Shown here: piece after piece, positions 1 to 13,700 of the stretch
How positions within the stretch are numbered: the stretch's first letter is position 1
How the letters are laid out: each line of letters begins with the position of its first letter
From: Branchiostoma floridae
Taxonomy: Eukaryota > Chordata > Leptocardii > Amphioxiformes > Branchiostomatidae
NCBI RefSeq assembly: GCF_000003815.2
Contig: NC_049992.1
Location: 1,425,724-1,489,723 of the forward strand
DNA length: 64,000 nt
Reading direction: 5' to 3'
Made by a program: the position numbers and the translations under genes
Notes under the pieces: generated by a model
The model's input: the letters and a program-made list of their open reading frames with translations, nothing else
Databases searched by the model: none
What the model was told of the DNA's origin: nothing

Positions 1-1738
1 CCCTAGCTATAGAACTCATCCCAAACCTAGCCCCAAACTGACACGCGCACTACCGCACGGAGCAAAATTTAAAAAAATAATACCTTCGGGGCAAACAAAA
101 AAAAAAAAAAAAAAGGAAACATAGAAGAAGTTGCACTGCCTGGACTTGGCAGGTGTCTGAAGATCAAAATGACTTGTTTCGCAGTACTGTGTAATAACTA
201 TCTACCAATATTACCATATAGGTATAGAGCCTCAAGTCGAGCCAAATGCCAATAAATATCTATTTTATCACCCGGTGAAAGTTTCCCCACAACATGACTT
301 CTATCTATATTCTAAAAATCACTGGAGCTTTTAACATCTTGAGTATAAGATTTTCCAAATCAACCGTTGAACGGTAAATTTTAGAAAATATGTAAAAAGT
401 AGTTAAATGCTTTTTATTGATGACATGTTGAGATGTCATTTTGAATCACATAAAAATGCGCCAGCAGTCAAAAGCCAAAAGTAACATAATCAATTTACAT
501 GGAACTGAGGGCATTCACATCTTCATTCCCATTCATTGCCTGGAAGCAAAAAATCAAAAGGCATCAAAAGCCAAACTGATCCAACTTCAGACAAACCGAA
601 AATTGAATCACGTCCCATCAAATCATACCAGAGATTTGTCGTTTTCTTCCATATGAAAATAGCAAGACCCATTAGGCCTGGAGAACGTGAGGTGTGGCTA
701 TTGTGGAATGACGTAGATAGCTATATTCTATTTTTTTATATTGTCTGGATGGCAGATATTGGCACATTGGTGCACCACACCTGTGTTTTGGCACAATGTC
801 GGCGTATAGTGACTATCGAGCCAGGGACCAATCGGTTCAGAGTTAACCGCTCCAAGCAGTACCTTATATCATTACCACTGTTCTGTGCAATGGTTTTCCA
901 TCCTAAATGTACCATAATGATAGTCCCATTTAATATCAAATGTGTCTCTGTTGTTATCATGTTCACCTTCACAGAAGGGAAACATTGTTTTTGCTCTTTT
1001 TCTTCTTCTCCAAACAAATAAGGTCAATGACCTGGACCAGACGGCTGTCTCCATGGTTACTGGAGGTGTGGAGGTGTAGCAGGCACTCTCTGGGGTTTGA
1101 TTACATTATGTAGCATAATTTGCTACATTAGTGGCAAGACAGAGCTGGAGGGGCTGGTCACTATATGATTTCTTTTTCACTGTTGGCAATGTTGCAATTT
1201 GTTAGGAAAGACCATGTGACGGTAAACATTCCACAAATATACTGCCACATGTTACTTTATTCTAGTGTTTGTTTGTTTCACTGGTACGACACAAAAACAA
1301 ACAGAATCAAGAACAAATCCAACAAAGAAACAAAACCTGTACATAACATTTTATCATCATCAATCTTCACACCAACATTTCTAAAGAGGAAACGGAAGGA
1401 TTTACTCTAGCAGCATTGTAACTTTTGGCATTTCTTTTACTCTTCTGTAACTTTGATCCTTTAAGTTCGCAGCATCGAATTTTGTGGTGCAGTAAAAATG
1501 AAAATTCACAGGTGAAACGACTTTTAGGGTCATTTTCTAATGGCCAGAGGGATCAACAACCTCAAGGTCGTTGACCCCCACCTTACAGGCCTGCACATGT
1601 CTATGATGTAATCAAATATGCTATAGCAACATGATGAAAGACAAAGCAGTGCGATGAGGTCACCAAAGGGCACTGCAAGTTAAAAACATTGAAAGAATTT
1701 CAGAATTTAAGTATAGTAATCGTCTCTTTTCATCGGAG
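1..1738. other. 3' flank of CFAP74, no gene seen
   Basis: AT-rich sequence without a convincing coding frame. The first part of the CFAP74 3'UTR must lie at the right-hand end. An A-rich run (18 A) at about 98-115 may be a retroposon tail, but no element body was recognised. Confidence 0.5.
1256..1261 (-). terminator. Candidate poly(A) signal for CFAP74
   Basis: AATAAA on the minus strand, about 480 bases beyond the TAG stop at 1739-1741. Another lies near 414-419. Neither is tested by any downstream feature I can see. Confidence 0.3.
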
Positions 1739-4700
1739 CTAGCCTGAAACCACCAGGCCTCTGAGGAGCACTTTGTACCGCTCGGTAGCGTCTCCCTTCA
1801 GCACCAGCTGTACAGCTGCCTCCACCGGCTCACTCGGCTGGGGAACAGGAAACAGGAGGAAGTCAACCATAAGTCTGACGGTCAGTCATAAAACATCTGA
1901 TGATTTACAAAATATATCCAGTACATGCATGAGTAACTGCTACACATACAAAGTACTAACTTGAAGAAAATGGGTAGAAGTCAGTGTTAGTGGCTGTTCC
2001 TCTAAGTTCATGCACACACAAATATACTGGAATGGAAGATTAACTTCTTCTTCTCTTTAAAACTTTGCCACACCTATTAAATCATTAGTTCTTGGTATTT
2101 TTAAGTAAAAATTCGGCAAGTTGATGAAATAAAATAGGTGGGGAACAGGAAACACACGGGAGTCAACTTCCACTCTAAAGTCTGACTCTCAATCTACCAT
2201 TTACAAAATCTATTCGGTTACCTAATGCGTATCTGGGGCTTTAATTTCACAGAATTGCAGTGTTAGTGACTGTGCCTCTAGTAGTAGTAGTTTCTAAGTC
2301 CACAAATATACTAACATGGAAGGTAAACTTTGGCCAAACCAAACCAGTTTCTTATTTCTAAATGATAATTCAGCAGGAGATAAAAATGAAAACTGGGAGG
2401 AAACTGCAAATAATTATGTATACTCCCTTAAGGTAGAGACTTTTGTCTTAGACTCTATTTTTGTTTAGTATGTTGGGTTACACAGTCTTTTCTTTGATCC
2501 AAAAACAATAAATTGAATTGGTGTGGCTGGAAGTAAATTTTTTTCTACTAAGAGAATCAATGACCAGAGTGCCTGCAGTACTCACATCGTGGCCGGCAGG
2601 GGGTGTCCATGTGAACACCACTTTCTTGCTGCTGCCCGCCTCCATGGTGGCTTTGGGCTGGTCCACGTTGAAGCCTTTCGGTGCAGCAAGTTGGAGGTTG
2701 TCTACACTGTATTCCCCACTCTGGGGTAGAGAATAGATGAAACTGTAAGCCATATTGTTCATAATCTTTATCTAAAACCCTATAATCAAGTTATGATGAT
2801 TTTGTGATGATAGACAAAATCAACTTTACAGCAATTTATGGGCTGTCTGCGCCATATGCCCTCCGTCACACATAACTTCTCCAGACCATTGCTGGGGAGT
2901 CATGAGCATTACCATCTGTGGTTGAGACTGGGCTAGTGAGGTAGCCTACTAGTCTCGGTTGGGAGTAGCTTGGAACTTTCCTGACTTTGATTTTGCAAAA
3001 TGCAAAAAGTTTTTAAAGATAGCAGGGGCTTCAGACATGCATTGTTTTGGCTCTGTGTAGTTCTCTAACTTTATAGGTGGCCCCAGACAGAGACCTGATA
3101 CACCCAATATCCAGCTTTCAGGCGGCAGGTTTGGGTTAGGTTACTGTTTAACTGTAGTTACTGTGATATGGTTACTGTTACAGTAACTGTGTTACAGTAA
3201 CTGTAGTTACTGTAATGCTATCTGTGGTTCCCCAACTTTTTGGCAGCCCCAGACAGAGACCTGATACAGCCTATGACCAGCTCGCAGGCGGCAGGAGTGG
3301 GTTTGGGTTAGGTTACTGTTACTGTAACTGTTACTGTTACAGTTACTGTAGCTGTTACTGTAGCTGTTACTGTTGCTGTACCACTATCAGAGTTTCCCCA
3401 CCTTTTTGGCAGCTCCAGACAGAGACCTGATACAGCCTATGACCAGCTCACGGTAGGCAGGTGTGGGTTTGGGTTAGGTTACTGTTACTGTAACTGTTAC
3501 TGTAACAGTTACTGTAGCTGTTACTGTAGCTGTTACAGTTACTGTTACTGTACCACTACCTACAGGCGTGGGTTTGGGTTAGGTAACTGTAGCTGTAACT
3601 GTAACTGTTACTATTACGGTACCACTATCAGAGTTTCCCCACCTTTTTGGCAGCCCCAGACAGAGACCTGATGCAGCCTATCACCAGCTCACGGACAGCA
3701 GGTGTGGGTTTGGGTTAGGTTACTGTTACCGTAACTGTTACTATAATTGTTACCGTAGCTGTTACAGTTACTGTTACTGTACCACTACCTGTCGTTCCTT
3801 ACCTTCTTGGCAGCTCCAGACAGAGACCTGATGCAGCCGATCACCAGCTCCCGGGAGGCAGGAGTTGGTTTGTCGTCCGTCTGCACATATCTGAAGGTCA
3901 ACAACATTGGCAGCAGCTTTTCTGGGGACTCTGTGGGGAGAATCACGTATTAGATTTTGACAGGGAACAGCAAACAATTAACCAGATAGTGAGTCTGAGT
4001 GTTTGATTATTGTAGGTGATTCTAGAATTGCTAATCTAAGTCTTTATCTAAGCTTCTGCTGAGTAAAGTTTATCTGTATATCATTAACTGTAGAGTGATA
4101 GCAGGTATTGGAAAATTATATACTCAAAACAAATGACAATGACAGCATGAAAGTTCATCTGTGTTGGTACATGACATTGTGGGAAGACTAAACTTTACTT
4201 AACCAACACCAAGTTAGACTGGGACTCACCCCAAATTTTCAGCCGACTCAGTCAGCCTTGTTCACGGAATGGACCCATCTGCTGTAGCTTCTGGACGTGA
4301 CGTCAGGGACACACGACTGCAGCAGAGGGTCCATTCCGTGAACAAGGCTGACGGAGTCGGCTGAAAATTTGGGGTAAGTCCCAAGTAAACTTGGTGTTGG
4401 TTAAGTAAAGTTTAGTCTTCCCACAAATGACAATGATCTTAAAGGAAGAAAGTATAGCTTTTACCAAGCTTTGGTAGTTTGTATATCTTTAGAAGAGGAC
4501 TCCACAACTCACCGTCCTCTTCTTCCACAGCCTGCTGTGCCTCCAGAGACTCCACACTCACATCCAGCGGGTCACCCCCCTCCACGTACATGGTATGGTC
4601 CCAGCCACGCCCCTTCAGCTGCAGCACTGCAGCTTCATCCTAAAGGGGTGGAACAAACTATTTGGTGAATGGGGGGAAGAACACCAAACAGAATTATCAA

Positions 4701-7700
4701 CTTTGGCAAATAAATGCTGATCAAAAACATAAATTTATGAGTGTGTTTAGGGCAGAATATTGGTATCCTCCCACCACCTTTTACCTCACCAACTGAAGTC
4801 AGGTACCCAATTTTTTTTACACCTAGGTGGAGTGAAGAAAGTCGTGAAAGTGTATTTCCCAAGGGCACAAGACTGATAGCATGACAAGATCTGAACCTAG
4901 GTACTCTTGGGGTCCTGGGCCAAATACTCTACAGTTTACACCACATGCATGACCCCAACAAAGGAATAAACTAAAGCTCAAACAATGAAACAAGTAAACA
5001 AGCAAACAAACAAACATCGTTCCCACCTGTCCGAACAGAACGATCCTGGCTCCGTCCGAGTAGTGCAGACTGTGGTGGTCGGGGTTAAAGGTCACGGTCA
5101 CCTCCTGGTTACCCCCTGCAGGGATGTTCCCGACTGACGGAGTACAGCTGAACACACTCAGCCCACTGTTGTTACTGGTGCCTGGAACAGGTGGAACAAG
5201 GGTGGTGTTTAAAAAGGTACAACGGCGACACGGTCAACCCTAACACTGCAGGGATGTTCCCCACGGATGGAGTATAACTGAACACACTCAGTCCACTGTT
5301 GTTACTGGTGCCTGGAACAGGTGGAACAAGGGTGGTGTTTAAAAAGGTACAACGCGACACGGTCAACCCTAACCCTGCAGGGATGTTCCCCACTGATGGA
5401 GTACAGCTGAACACACTCAGCCCACTGTTGTTACTGGTGCCTGGAACAGAGGTAACAAGGGTGGTGTTTAAAAAGGTACAACGGCGACACGGTCAACCCT
5501 AACACTGCAGGGATGTTCCCCACGGATGGAGTATAACTGAACACACTCAGTCCACTGTTGTTACTGGTGCCTGGAACAGGTGGAACAAGGGTGGTGTTTA
5601 AAAAGGTACAACGGCGACACGGTCAACCCTAACACTGCAGGGATGTTCCCCACGGATGGAGTACAGCTGAACACTCATGCAGAGCACTGTTGTTACTGGT
5701 GCCTGGAGTGGTGTTTAAAAAACACACATGCGACGTGGAGTGTAGCAGTCCTTTAACTCAACCTTAACCATCACCCGTCATATCTCGATCTTATGTATGT
5801 TAGACTAGCCACTTGACTATTCAATGCTACTACCCAACCAGTCCAACACCTTTTTGCTTAATGAAACTTACCAACAAGATTCCTCCTGCCCCCCTCCCCT
5901 CTCTGTAAGAACTCGGGGAGACCCTGTGCCTCCTTACTGTAACAAGACTTACCAACAAGGTTCCTTCTGCCCCCCTCCCCTCTTTGTAAGAACTCGGGGA
6001 GTCCCTGTGCCGCCGCAGGTTTCTGGTAGGACTGGCTGTCCAGTTGGACTGTGTAGTCGACTGCCAGGGTTGAGGTGTTGGTGATCTGAACACAAACAGC
6101 AGGTTTTACTATCAGTAGGTCATTTGAAGACATCACAAGGACAGCGGCTTTAATTACACTGTTACTTTCAGTGATAACCAATCAGCACCAAGGAGATGCT
6201 AGGCAATCAGAAGATCTTTCACATACTACAGTAACTAATAGCCAATCAGCACCAAGGACACATCAGCCTTTTAAGGCAGTGTGTTGTTACCCACTGTGTC
6301 TAGGGCAAGGCATTGAAAGGTGGAGCCTTCCTTGATATCCTTCCTCTCCCTTTTTCCTGCCCAACCGAAGTCAGGTACCCATTTTCACACCTCTATGGAG
6401 TAAAGAAAGTCATGTAAAGTATCTTTCCAGACAACATCCAGCACAGTGGTACCAGGATCAAACCCGTGACCCCAAGGTCATGAACTTCTATATCTTTGAA
6501 GGAAACTGGCAAGTATCCTAGGAAAAGTTTCACCTTGAATGTTTCGGTGACAGCCTCCCCAGCCAGAGCATGTCCCATGTCCAGTACCCCCTCCACCGAC
6601 AGGCTGACCAGGGGGGTCATCCCCCTGCCCTGGAGGGTGATGCCAAGGGTGGATGTGGGGGTGTGCACTTCCAACGTCTCATAGAACTGCAAATGTTAGA
6701 AGAGAGAATGATTATCATACATTTAACACTTAGAGTGGCATTGCTAGTACACTGACACACAAGGCCAGAAGGAAACCTAAGATGACAGACATCATCCCCT
6801 TCATACAGGCTTAAATTGTGCACATGTGAAAGGAGTGTCTGTGGCGTGTATGTGCCAATGTCTCATAAAACTGCAAATTTTGTGGTGGATATGTAAGACT
6901 TCATTCATTCAACACTTGGAGTAAATAACGGCTGACTGTTGGATTTGGGGTACAGAGTTTGGGTTAGAGTATAGGGAGGGTTAGAGTTATGGTACAGGGT
7001 TAGGTACAGGGTTATGGTTGGGGTACAGCGTTTGAGACTTACATTTCTGCCTTCATGAGGAGTGAATGACACGATGAGAGTGTGTGTGGCCTCAGGTTGC
7101 AGTGCTCGGAGGGAGTTCAGCAGGAGTACAGAATAGGGGAAGGGTTAAGGGTCAGGGTTAGGGTTGGGGTACAGAGTTTGAGACTTACATTCCTGCCCTC
7201 ATGAGGAGTGAATGACACGATAAGCGTGTGCGTGGCCTCAGGTTGCAGCGCTCGGAGGGAGTTCAGCAGTAGGAAAGGTCCGGCTGTGTCCAGGATTGAT
7301 GACTTCAGCTGTGAGTAATTTGGTCAAGGAAATGTCTGGATCCACTTAAAACTATCATACAACGATGATGGTGACTTAGTGGTTTATGAGTTCACTGAAT
7401 AGGGCCCAGTGATCAATTGTGTTTCCAAATATGGTACAGAAAAAAATTAGCGTCAGTTAGCAGGGAATCTATTTTATGATGGATGGAGATGTATGGAACA
7501 GCATCGTTTGTGGCACCTCCTACTTATGACTCATTTTATGAGGTTGGATTGAACTGTAGGTCCTTTGCCAGCCGTAGGCTTAGGTCTGTTGGGTAAAAGG
7601 TAACAAAATTCTTTTCTTTCTAGGCCTGCAATGTTTTAATCCCAAAGACATAGACTGAGGTAAAAAAAATTCAAATGCTGTACAGAGATGTCCGGAACAG

Positions 7701-10700
7701 CATCGTTCGTGGCACCTCCTGCATACGAGGATGAACTGAACTGAATGTCTTTTGCCAGCTGTGGGGTGTTTGTAGGGTAAAAGGTAACAAAATTGTTTTC
7801 TTCCTCAGCTTCACCCACACCATCTCACAGCTACAGGCTGGATTAGTGGTGTCAGCACTTAACAAGCTCTTAACATCATGCTGAGTGAGATTTCAACCCA
7901 ATACTGAACATATTAAGTGAGAGTTAAAGATGTGACAGATTTATCTAAAATTCTGACTTTAAAATGAAGTTACCGAACATCTCAATCTTACATGATGAAA
8001 TTCATTAGTGTGAGATGCTATGAGACCACAGTGACGAACACCAAGACTGTTTAAATTTCTACCCTGTCTTGATATAAGCCGGTTTGACTTCATCTAAAAT
8101 AAGAGTCTGTAAAAAGATATTATGATATAATTAGGCCAGTATATATGATCAATCTGTCTGGGTTGCTAGGAGATTTTTTCGAGGTGCTGGAATCTGAGGA
8201 AATTATATTAGTCTTCATTTATAGTAAAGTCAATTACTTTTCATATAGTAAGGTTCTTTTCGCACAACCAGAAAATAACTTACATCCAACGTTTCGGTGT
8301 CTGTCGTACTATATGAATAATTGCCAACCTGATGAAGTTATTCACGGATGTCAATTACTTTTGCATTACATATTCATGGTTGTATTTTGTATATTAAGAT
8401 TTTGTAGAAGCCCAGTGAAAGGACAAGGTATTTCCTGGTTGAGGTAAAAAAAGAGGTTTTGTGGTTTTGAGTTTTTGGTTGCAGTGATTCTGTTACAGTA
8501 GTAGAGTTGTGATGCAATATAGAGGCACATATTTACTGTCCTAGTCTAGCGAAGGGCCACTGGAAAAAGCACCAAAGTATAACTATGGCTGCAAACATTA
8601 CCTGATTCACCGAGGAAGCAGCATTCTATCTCCATCAAATTTGGTCTAACCTTCAAGAAATTATTTAGATTTTTCCGGAGTTTCATTGAAACATCATCAT
8701 ATTATTAGCCATGCCAAATTACAGTTGCTCAGGCGACTGGGTATGATTTTGGAAACAGTCAGATGTTTCAGGTCAGATCCACCAGCTAATTTTCAGTACA
8801 AGTGACTGATAACTATGTATGTACTGTGTAAGGTTAAGCCACAACTTTGCTTAAGAGAGTTATACTGTATTCCTATTTGACTCTTATATACAGATCTGAA
8901 AATATACATGATTTAAAGTTACTTGTTTAGCAAGCCTTGATCCAAAGGATATTAGATATGGCAGCTTAAAGAGAAACTTCTATAATTATCCAGTACTGGT
9001 AATGTACTTCTACGCTATTTCTGTAAGAGGGAGAATTCTACACACATCAGATGCCGGTGATGTATTTTTACACTAATTTTGTGAAAAAGGAAATTCTGTT
9101 CACTAACCAAATCACAGTAAAATGATTTACACTATTTCCATAACAACTGCGTTAGACATAAATGTACTGTGTACGTCTTTGAAAGAATTGCTCCAACCAC
9201 AAACTTAAAACACCATGGAAACTGCATTTCCGACGGCTAAATCAAATCCCCACAAAAATACATGAATAAAAACCTTGTAGCACTCGTGTTAGCAGTCTAA
9301 CATGTGAGAGAAATGCCTGGAGCAAATTGTAGCACTTCTGTTTGATGGCAACAACTGAAGAGCTTTGCAACAGTTTTGTGTTGCTGTAATTCTGACTGAC
9401 AGGTGCAAATCTAAATTGATTAATTTAAATGCATGTATAACCAGGAATGTCTCAACACCTGACACTGTTTATTTTTTGTTTATAATCATTGATATGCAAA
9501 TTCCATTTTCTTCTACCTAATTTACTTCAATTGTTACTTAATTGCTTGTATAATGTATTTCCTTGGTTTGATGTATAATATTTTAATCATTGATGCATTT
9601 AAGTTGATTTGAACCTTTGTTTTATGTTTATGTATGCAGGGCTTATTGAAAACTGCCCTAGTGGAGAAATGTTTGTCCCTGGACAGATAAATAAAATGAA
9701 ATGAAATGAAGTAACAGGAAAGGTTTTGAGCTCTCTTCAGTAAGATTTCTCCAGTGTCACTGACGAAAGACGCTGTCTGAAACGTCTGACCGTTTCCAAA
9801 ACCATATCCAGTTGCTTGAGTAACTACTTTTTGGTGTTTTTAATATTACCTGGATGTCTGACCTACATCGACAGTTTTAAGCAGTTTTTTGGTGATGTAA
9901 AGTAAGAGACTAGTACAGAGAAGGATACATCCTGGGTCTTGTCGGAGATGTTCTGAATGGTGATGGACTTCACTACACTTTGACCTGGGCGGGAAAAAGC
10001 CAACATTATAGTGAAGAAAGTCCTTAGCTTGCTTTCACAGAGTGACCTAAATTGTACATGTTCACGTTGTTTATCACAGTCTAAAAGATCTACTCTTGAC
10101 TCATAACACTTGGACACATAACATACTCAACATATAACTTGTCATTTAAGATATCATAAAAAACGCATGTGCCTTATCAAAGTTATCATGTAACTTATGT
10201 GCCATCAGCTGAACTTGTTGTATTGTACTTCAAACATGACTGGCTTATAAGTAGGTATTCCAACGCTACCGCGAAAACCCTCTGCTGTACGGCGATCCAT
10301 AAATTTACTACCATCTTCCCACACCCGCGGTACAAAAACTATCCAGTTCTAGAGGCAAAGTTACCCATCAAAATAAAGGATATAACTTTCTCTTTCTTGT
10401 GATGTGTTTATTTTGCTTGTAAATTGTTTAATAAAATTTAAGTTTAATATAAGTGAAACTGTGCCTGTATGTTATTTAAGAATATACAACAAAAATGAAA
10501 ATGTAAGTCTTACCGATGGAAACCTCCCCGAAGTCTGTGGTTGTGCGTCCGTGGTTGGAGATCACAATGAGCGAAGGGCGGACGGACGGACAGTGGATCT
10601 CCAGATACAGCGTGTTGTACTTACTACAAACAAAAGATTGAAATAAAAACAGTCACAATGTTTTTCATTTGTTCAGACCCTAAGGCTTGTAGTGATGCGT

Positions 10701-13700
10701 TTCTTTGCTGTTTCAGCTACTGTAGCAGAATATATCTTTGACAGGGAAGGGTTGTTGCTTGAGGCACCTCTTCAAACACAGGAGAGGGACAGAGGTATCA
10801 TTCTATAACACTGTAACATCAAAAGAAACAGTTACAAAATAATGCCTCTAGCCCTTATAATCAGAACAACACTTGGAAATCCTGATTCATTTGGTGCCTC
10901 CCCTGGGCATTTTGTACTGACTTGTTACAAAAGCTACAGAATGATCGACTTTCAATAAAACTCTTTATATTTCACATCAAAAAGATGAAACAAGGGTTGG
11001 GAAGCAGTACACACTTGTAGGCCATAATGATCTATTAAATGCAGTTATAGCTTACATTTTGTAGTTCCCTGTCTGTGCGTCATATATTATCAAGCAGTTT
11101 CAACTTTCAAAGACCTTTTAGAAGATAAGTCCACAAACTGAAAATATACTGAACTGGGGCATATTGCCTGAAGGTCCCACTGTCCTTGAAGGTTGTTGAA
11201 AAGCAGAATCACGACTGATCTTGGAGATCTAAGTTTTGCGTACGTCGTACATGTACTTATATGGTAGTTGTCTGAGAATTAGGTCTGCGTACCTATGGGA
11301 ATTGTCCAGAAATTGGTTGTGGCTAGTGTTTTGTACACATAAGGCAGTTTTCCAAGACAATTAATTTTAAGTTATAAGGTTTTACAGGATACATTAGTAT
11401 AATTACTTATAACTTTTTCCAGGATACGTATTTATTATTGAAGGCAGTTTTCCAGGATAAGTACTTATAAGGCAGTTTTCCAGGATACGTACTTATAAGG
11501 CAGTTTTCCAGGATACGTACTTATAAGGCAGTTTTCCAGGATACGTACTTATAAGGCAGTTTTCCAGGATACGTACTTATAAGGAAGTTTTTCAGGATAC
11601 GTACTTATAAGGCAGTTTTCCAGAATACGTACTTATAAGGCAGTTTTCCAGAATACGTACTTGTAAGGCAGTTTTCCAGGATACGTACTTATAAGGCAGT
11701 TTTCCAGGATACGTACTTATAAGGCAGTTTTCCAGGATACGTACTTATAAAGGCAGTTTTCCAGGATACGTACTTATAAGGCACTTTTCCAGGATACGTA
11801 CTTATAAGGCAGTTTTCCAGGATACGTACTTATAAGGCAGTTTTCCAGGATACGTACTTATAAGGCAGTTTTCCAGGGTCCCCACACTCGCCTGAAGCCA
11901 CGAAGCAGGGCACCGTGTAGCTGTTGAAGCGCCCCCTGTAGTTTCTCATCAGCGCTGCACGTGCGGCTGCATACTCATCAGAACTGTCAGTACAGAAAAA
12001 TAACAACTCTGTCAGTAAAAATGTTCAAGTCAGTACAAAATGCAGTTAGAATAGCATTGAGTGTATTATCCAAATTGTGAAGAAAAGTGGCATTTCTGAC
12101 ATTCACAAGGAAAATTCACTTGAGCAACATAGGAGTTCGCTCTTTATCCCACACACAAGAAAATATCATTTTTCCATAAAACAACCAAAAACTCTCTAAC
12201 ACTTTTTGGCTGACCTAAAGTTGCTTCGTGATTATCATATCTTCGTGATATAAATCACAGATGATCAAAATACGACTGACACAAGTCCGACTTGTACCTT
12301 TGCCATCAAAGAGAAAAATATCTGATCAATCAAATATATAATACAGCAAAAAAATTTATCAGGCAAGTGAATAAATCAATCACTGCCAAAACACAGTGGA
12401 TGCTATCTGAAACATGTCACCATTTACAAAACATAATATCCAGTTGCTAAATTGTCAGTAACTTTTGTGTATGTAATATCTTAATACCTATATGCGTAAT
12501 GTGTATCAAAAAACCAAAACAGCAAACCAGGAAAGAGCCTTACTTTGGATCTACAGCATGAGGTGAGGGCATATCCACCTATTGTACATTCTGTACAGTT
12601 AAAGCAACCCAGAAAATAAAAGCCTTACCTAGGATCTACAGCATCAGGCGAGGGGATCTCCACTTCAGGGTCCTTCTTCTCAGCTGCCGGGGTCGGACCT
12701 TTCGACTTCCCCCCCTTAGCAGGGGAGTCTGACGGGCTCTTTCCCTTCTTGTCAGCCTTCTTGCCTTTTTTCTGTGAAAAGGGGAAAATATTGAGGATAT
12801 CAAGAACCATACCTTTGCAGTAGCTATATGCTTTGCTCCCCCTTGCAGTACAGTGGATTACTGCAGGTGAAAAAAAAAAGTCATGCATTTTACCAAAATA
12901 CTAAAATCTGATGTATATGGCCCGATGTATATGGCCCCCTTTATACTTTTTACGTAAGAGATATAAAGGAGCACTCAAGCCATCAGGGCACTCAGGCCAT
13001 CACTGAACAGAAATGGGCATTATAAACTTTCTGGTACATTTGACAAACTACTGACGACAAGTTAAGTTCAAGTATCCACAAGACCACATGTCCATAACTC
13101 TGGCGAGTTTATGTTCTGAAGTGATTGGTCATCAGTATTGATCCTGAAGAAGGCGACAGTGGTCATTGAAAACTTCATCCGTCTGTACTTTTGTGTTGGA
13201 AGAAAGTTTAGCATTGTATTATAAATCGTATAGAGAAATGGGAAGTAAGTGTGAGTGAATCTCAGAAACTCACGTCGCTGTTCCTAGTCTCGAGTTCGGA
13301 CTTCCTGGCAGTGAGGTCAGCTATATATGATTCTAATCAATAGCTATATGCTTAGTCCCCTTGCAGGAGAGCAGAGTACTGCAGGCGATTAAAAAAATAA
13401 ATACAAAAATGGCTTACATCGCTGTTTCTGGTCTCGAGTTCAGACTTCAGAACGTAAACTCGTGAGAGTGATCCTATGAACATGTAATTTTGGGGATACG
13501 TGTCATCAGCAATTGGTCAGATGTGACAGGAACGTTGTAACGCCCACCGTCTCTGTTCAGTGATGGCTTGAGTGCACTGATGAGCTTCAATTATAAAGAC
13601 AATAAATCGCATAGTGAGAGGGGTAAGTAAATGTGAGTGAATCTCAGAAACTCACGTCGCTGTTCCTAGTCTCGAGTTCGGATTTCCTGGCAGCGAGGGC

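Larger units (their letters stand above)
7309..9916. other. 2.6-kb CFAP74 intron with repeat remnants
   Basis: No coding exon is needed here by phase. It holds a hammerhead-like repeat remnant (8751-8783), a LINE 3' end (about 9600-9712) and another hammerhead-like copy (9760-9797). At 7480-7520 and 7680-7745 two similar segments share GGAACAGCATCGTT.GTGGCA. The remainder is unassigned AT-rich sequence. Confidence 0.5.

Noticed and set aside
11443..11877. Regular 28-bp direct repeats that look like a CRISPR array
   Set aside because: Units abut without unique spacers, lie in an animal intron and copy the adjacent exon end; it is a minisatellite. The same holds for 18470-19200.
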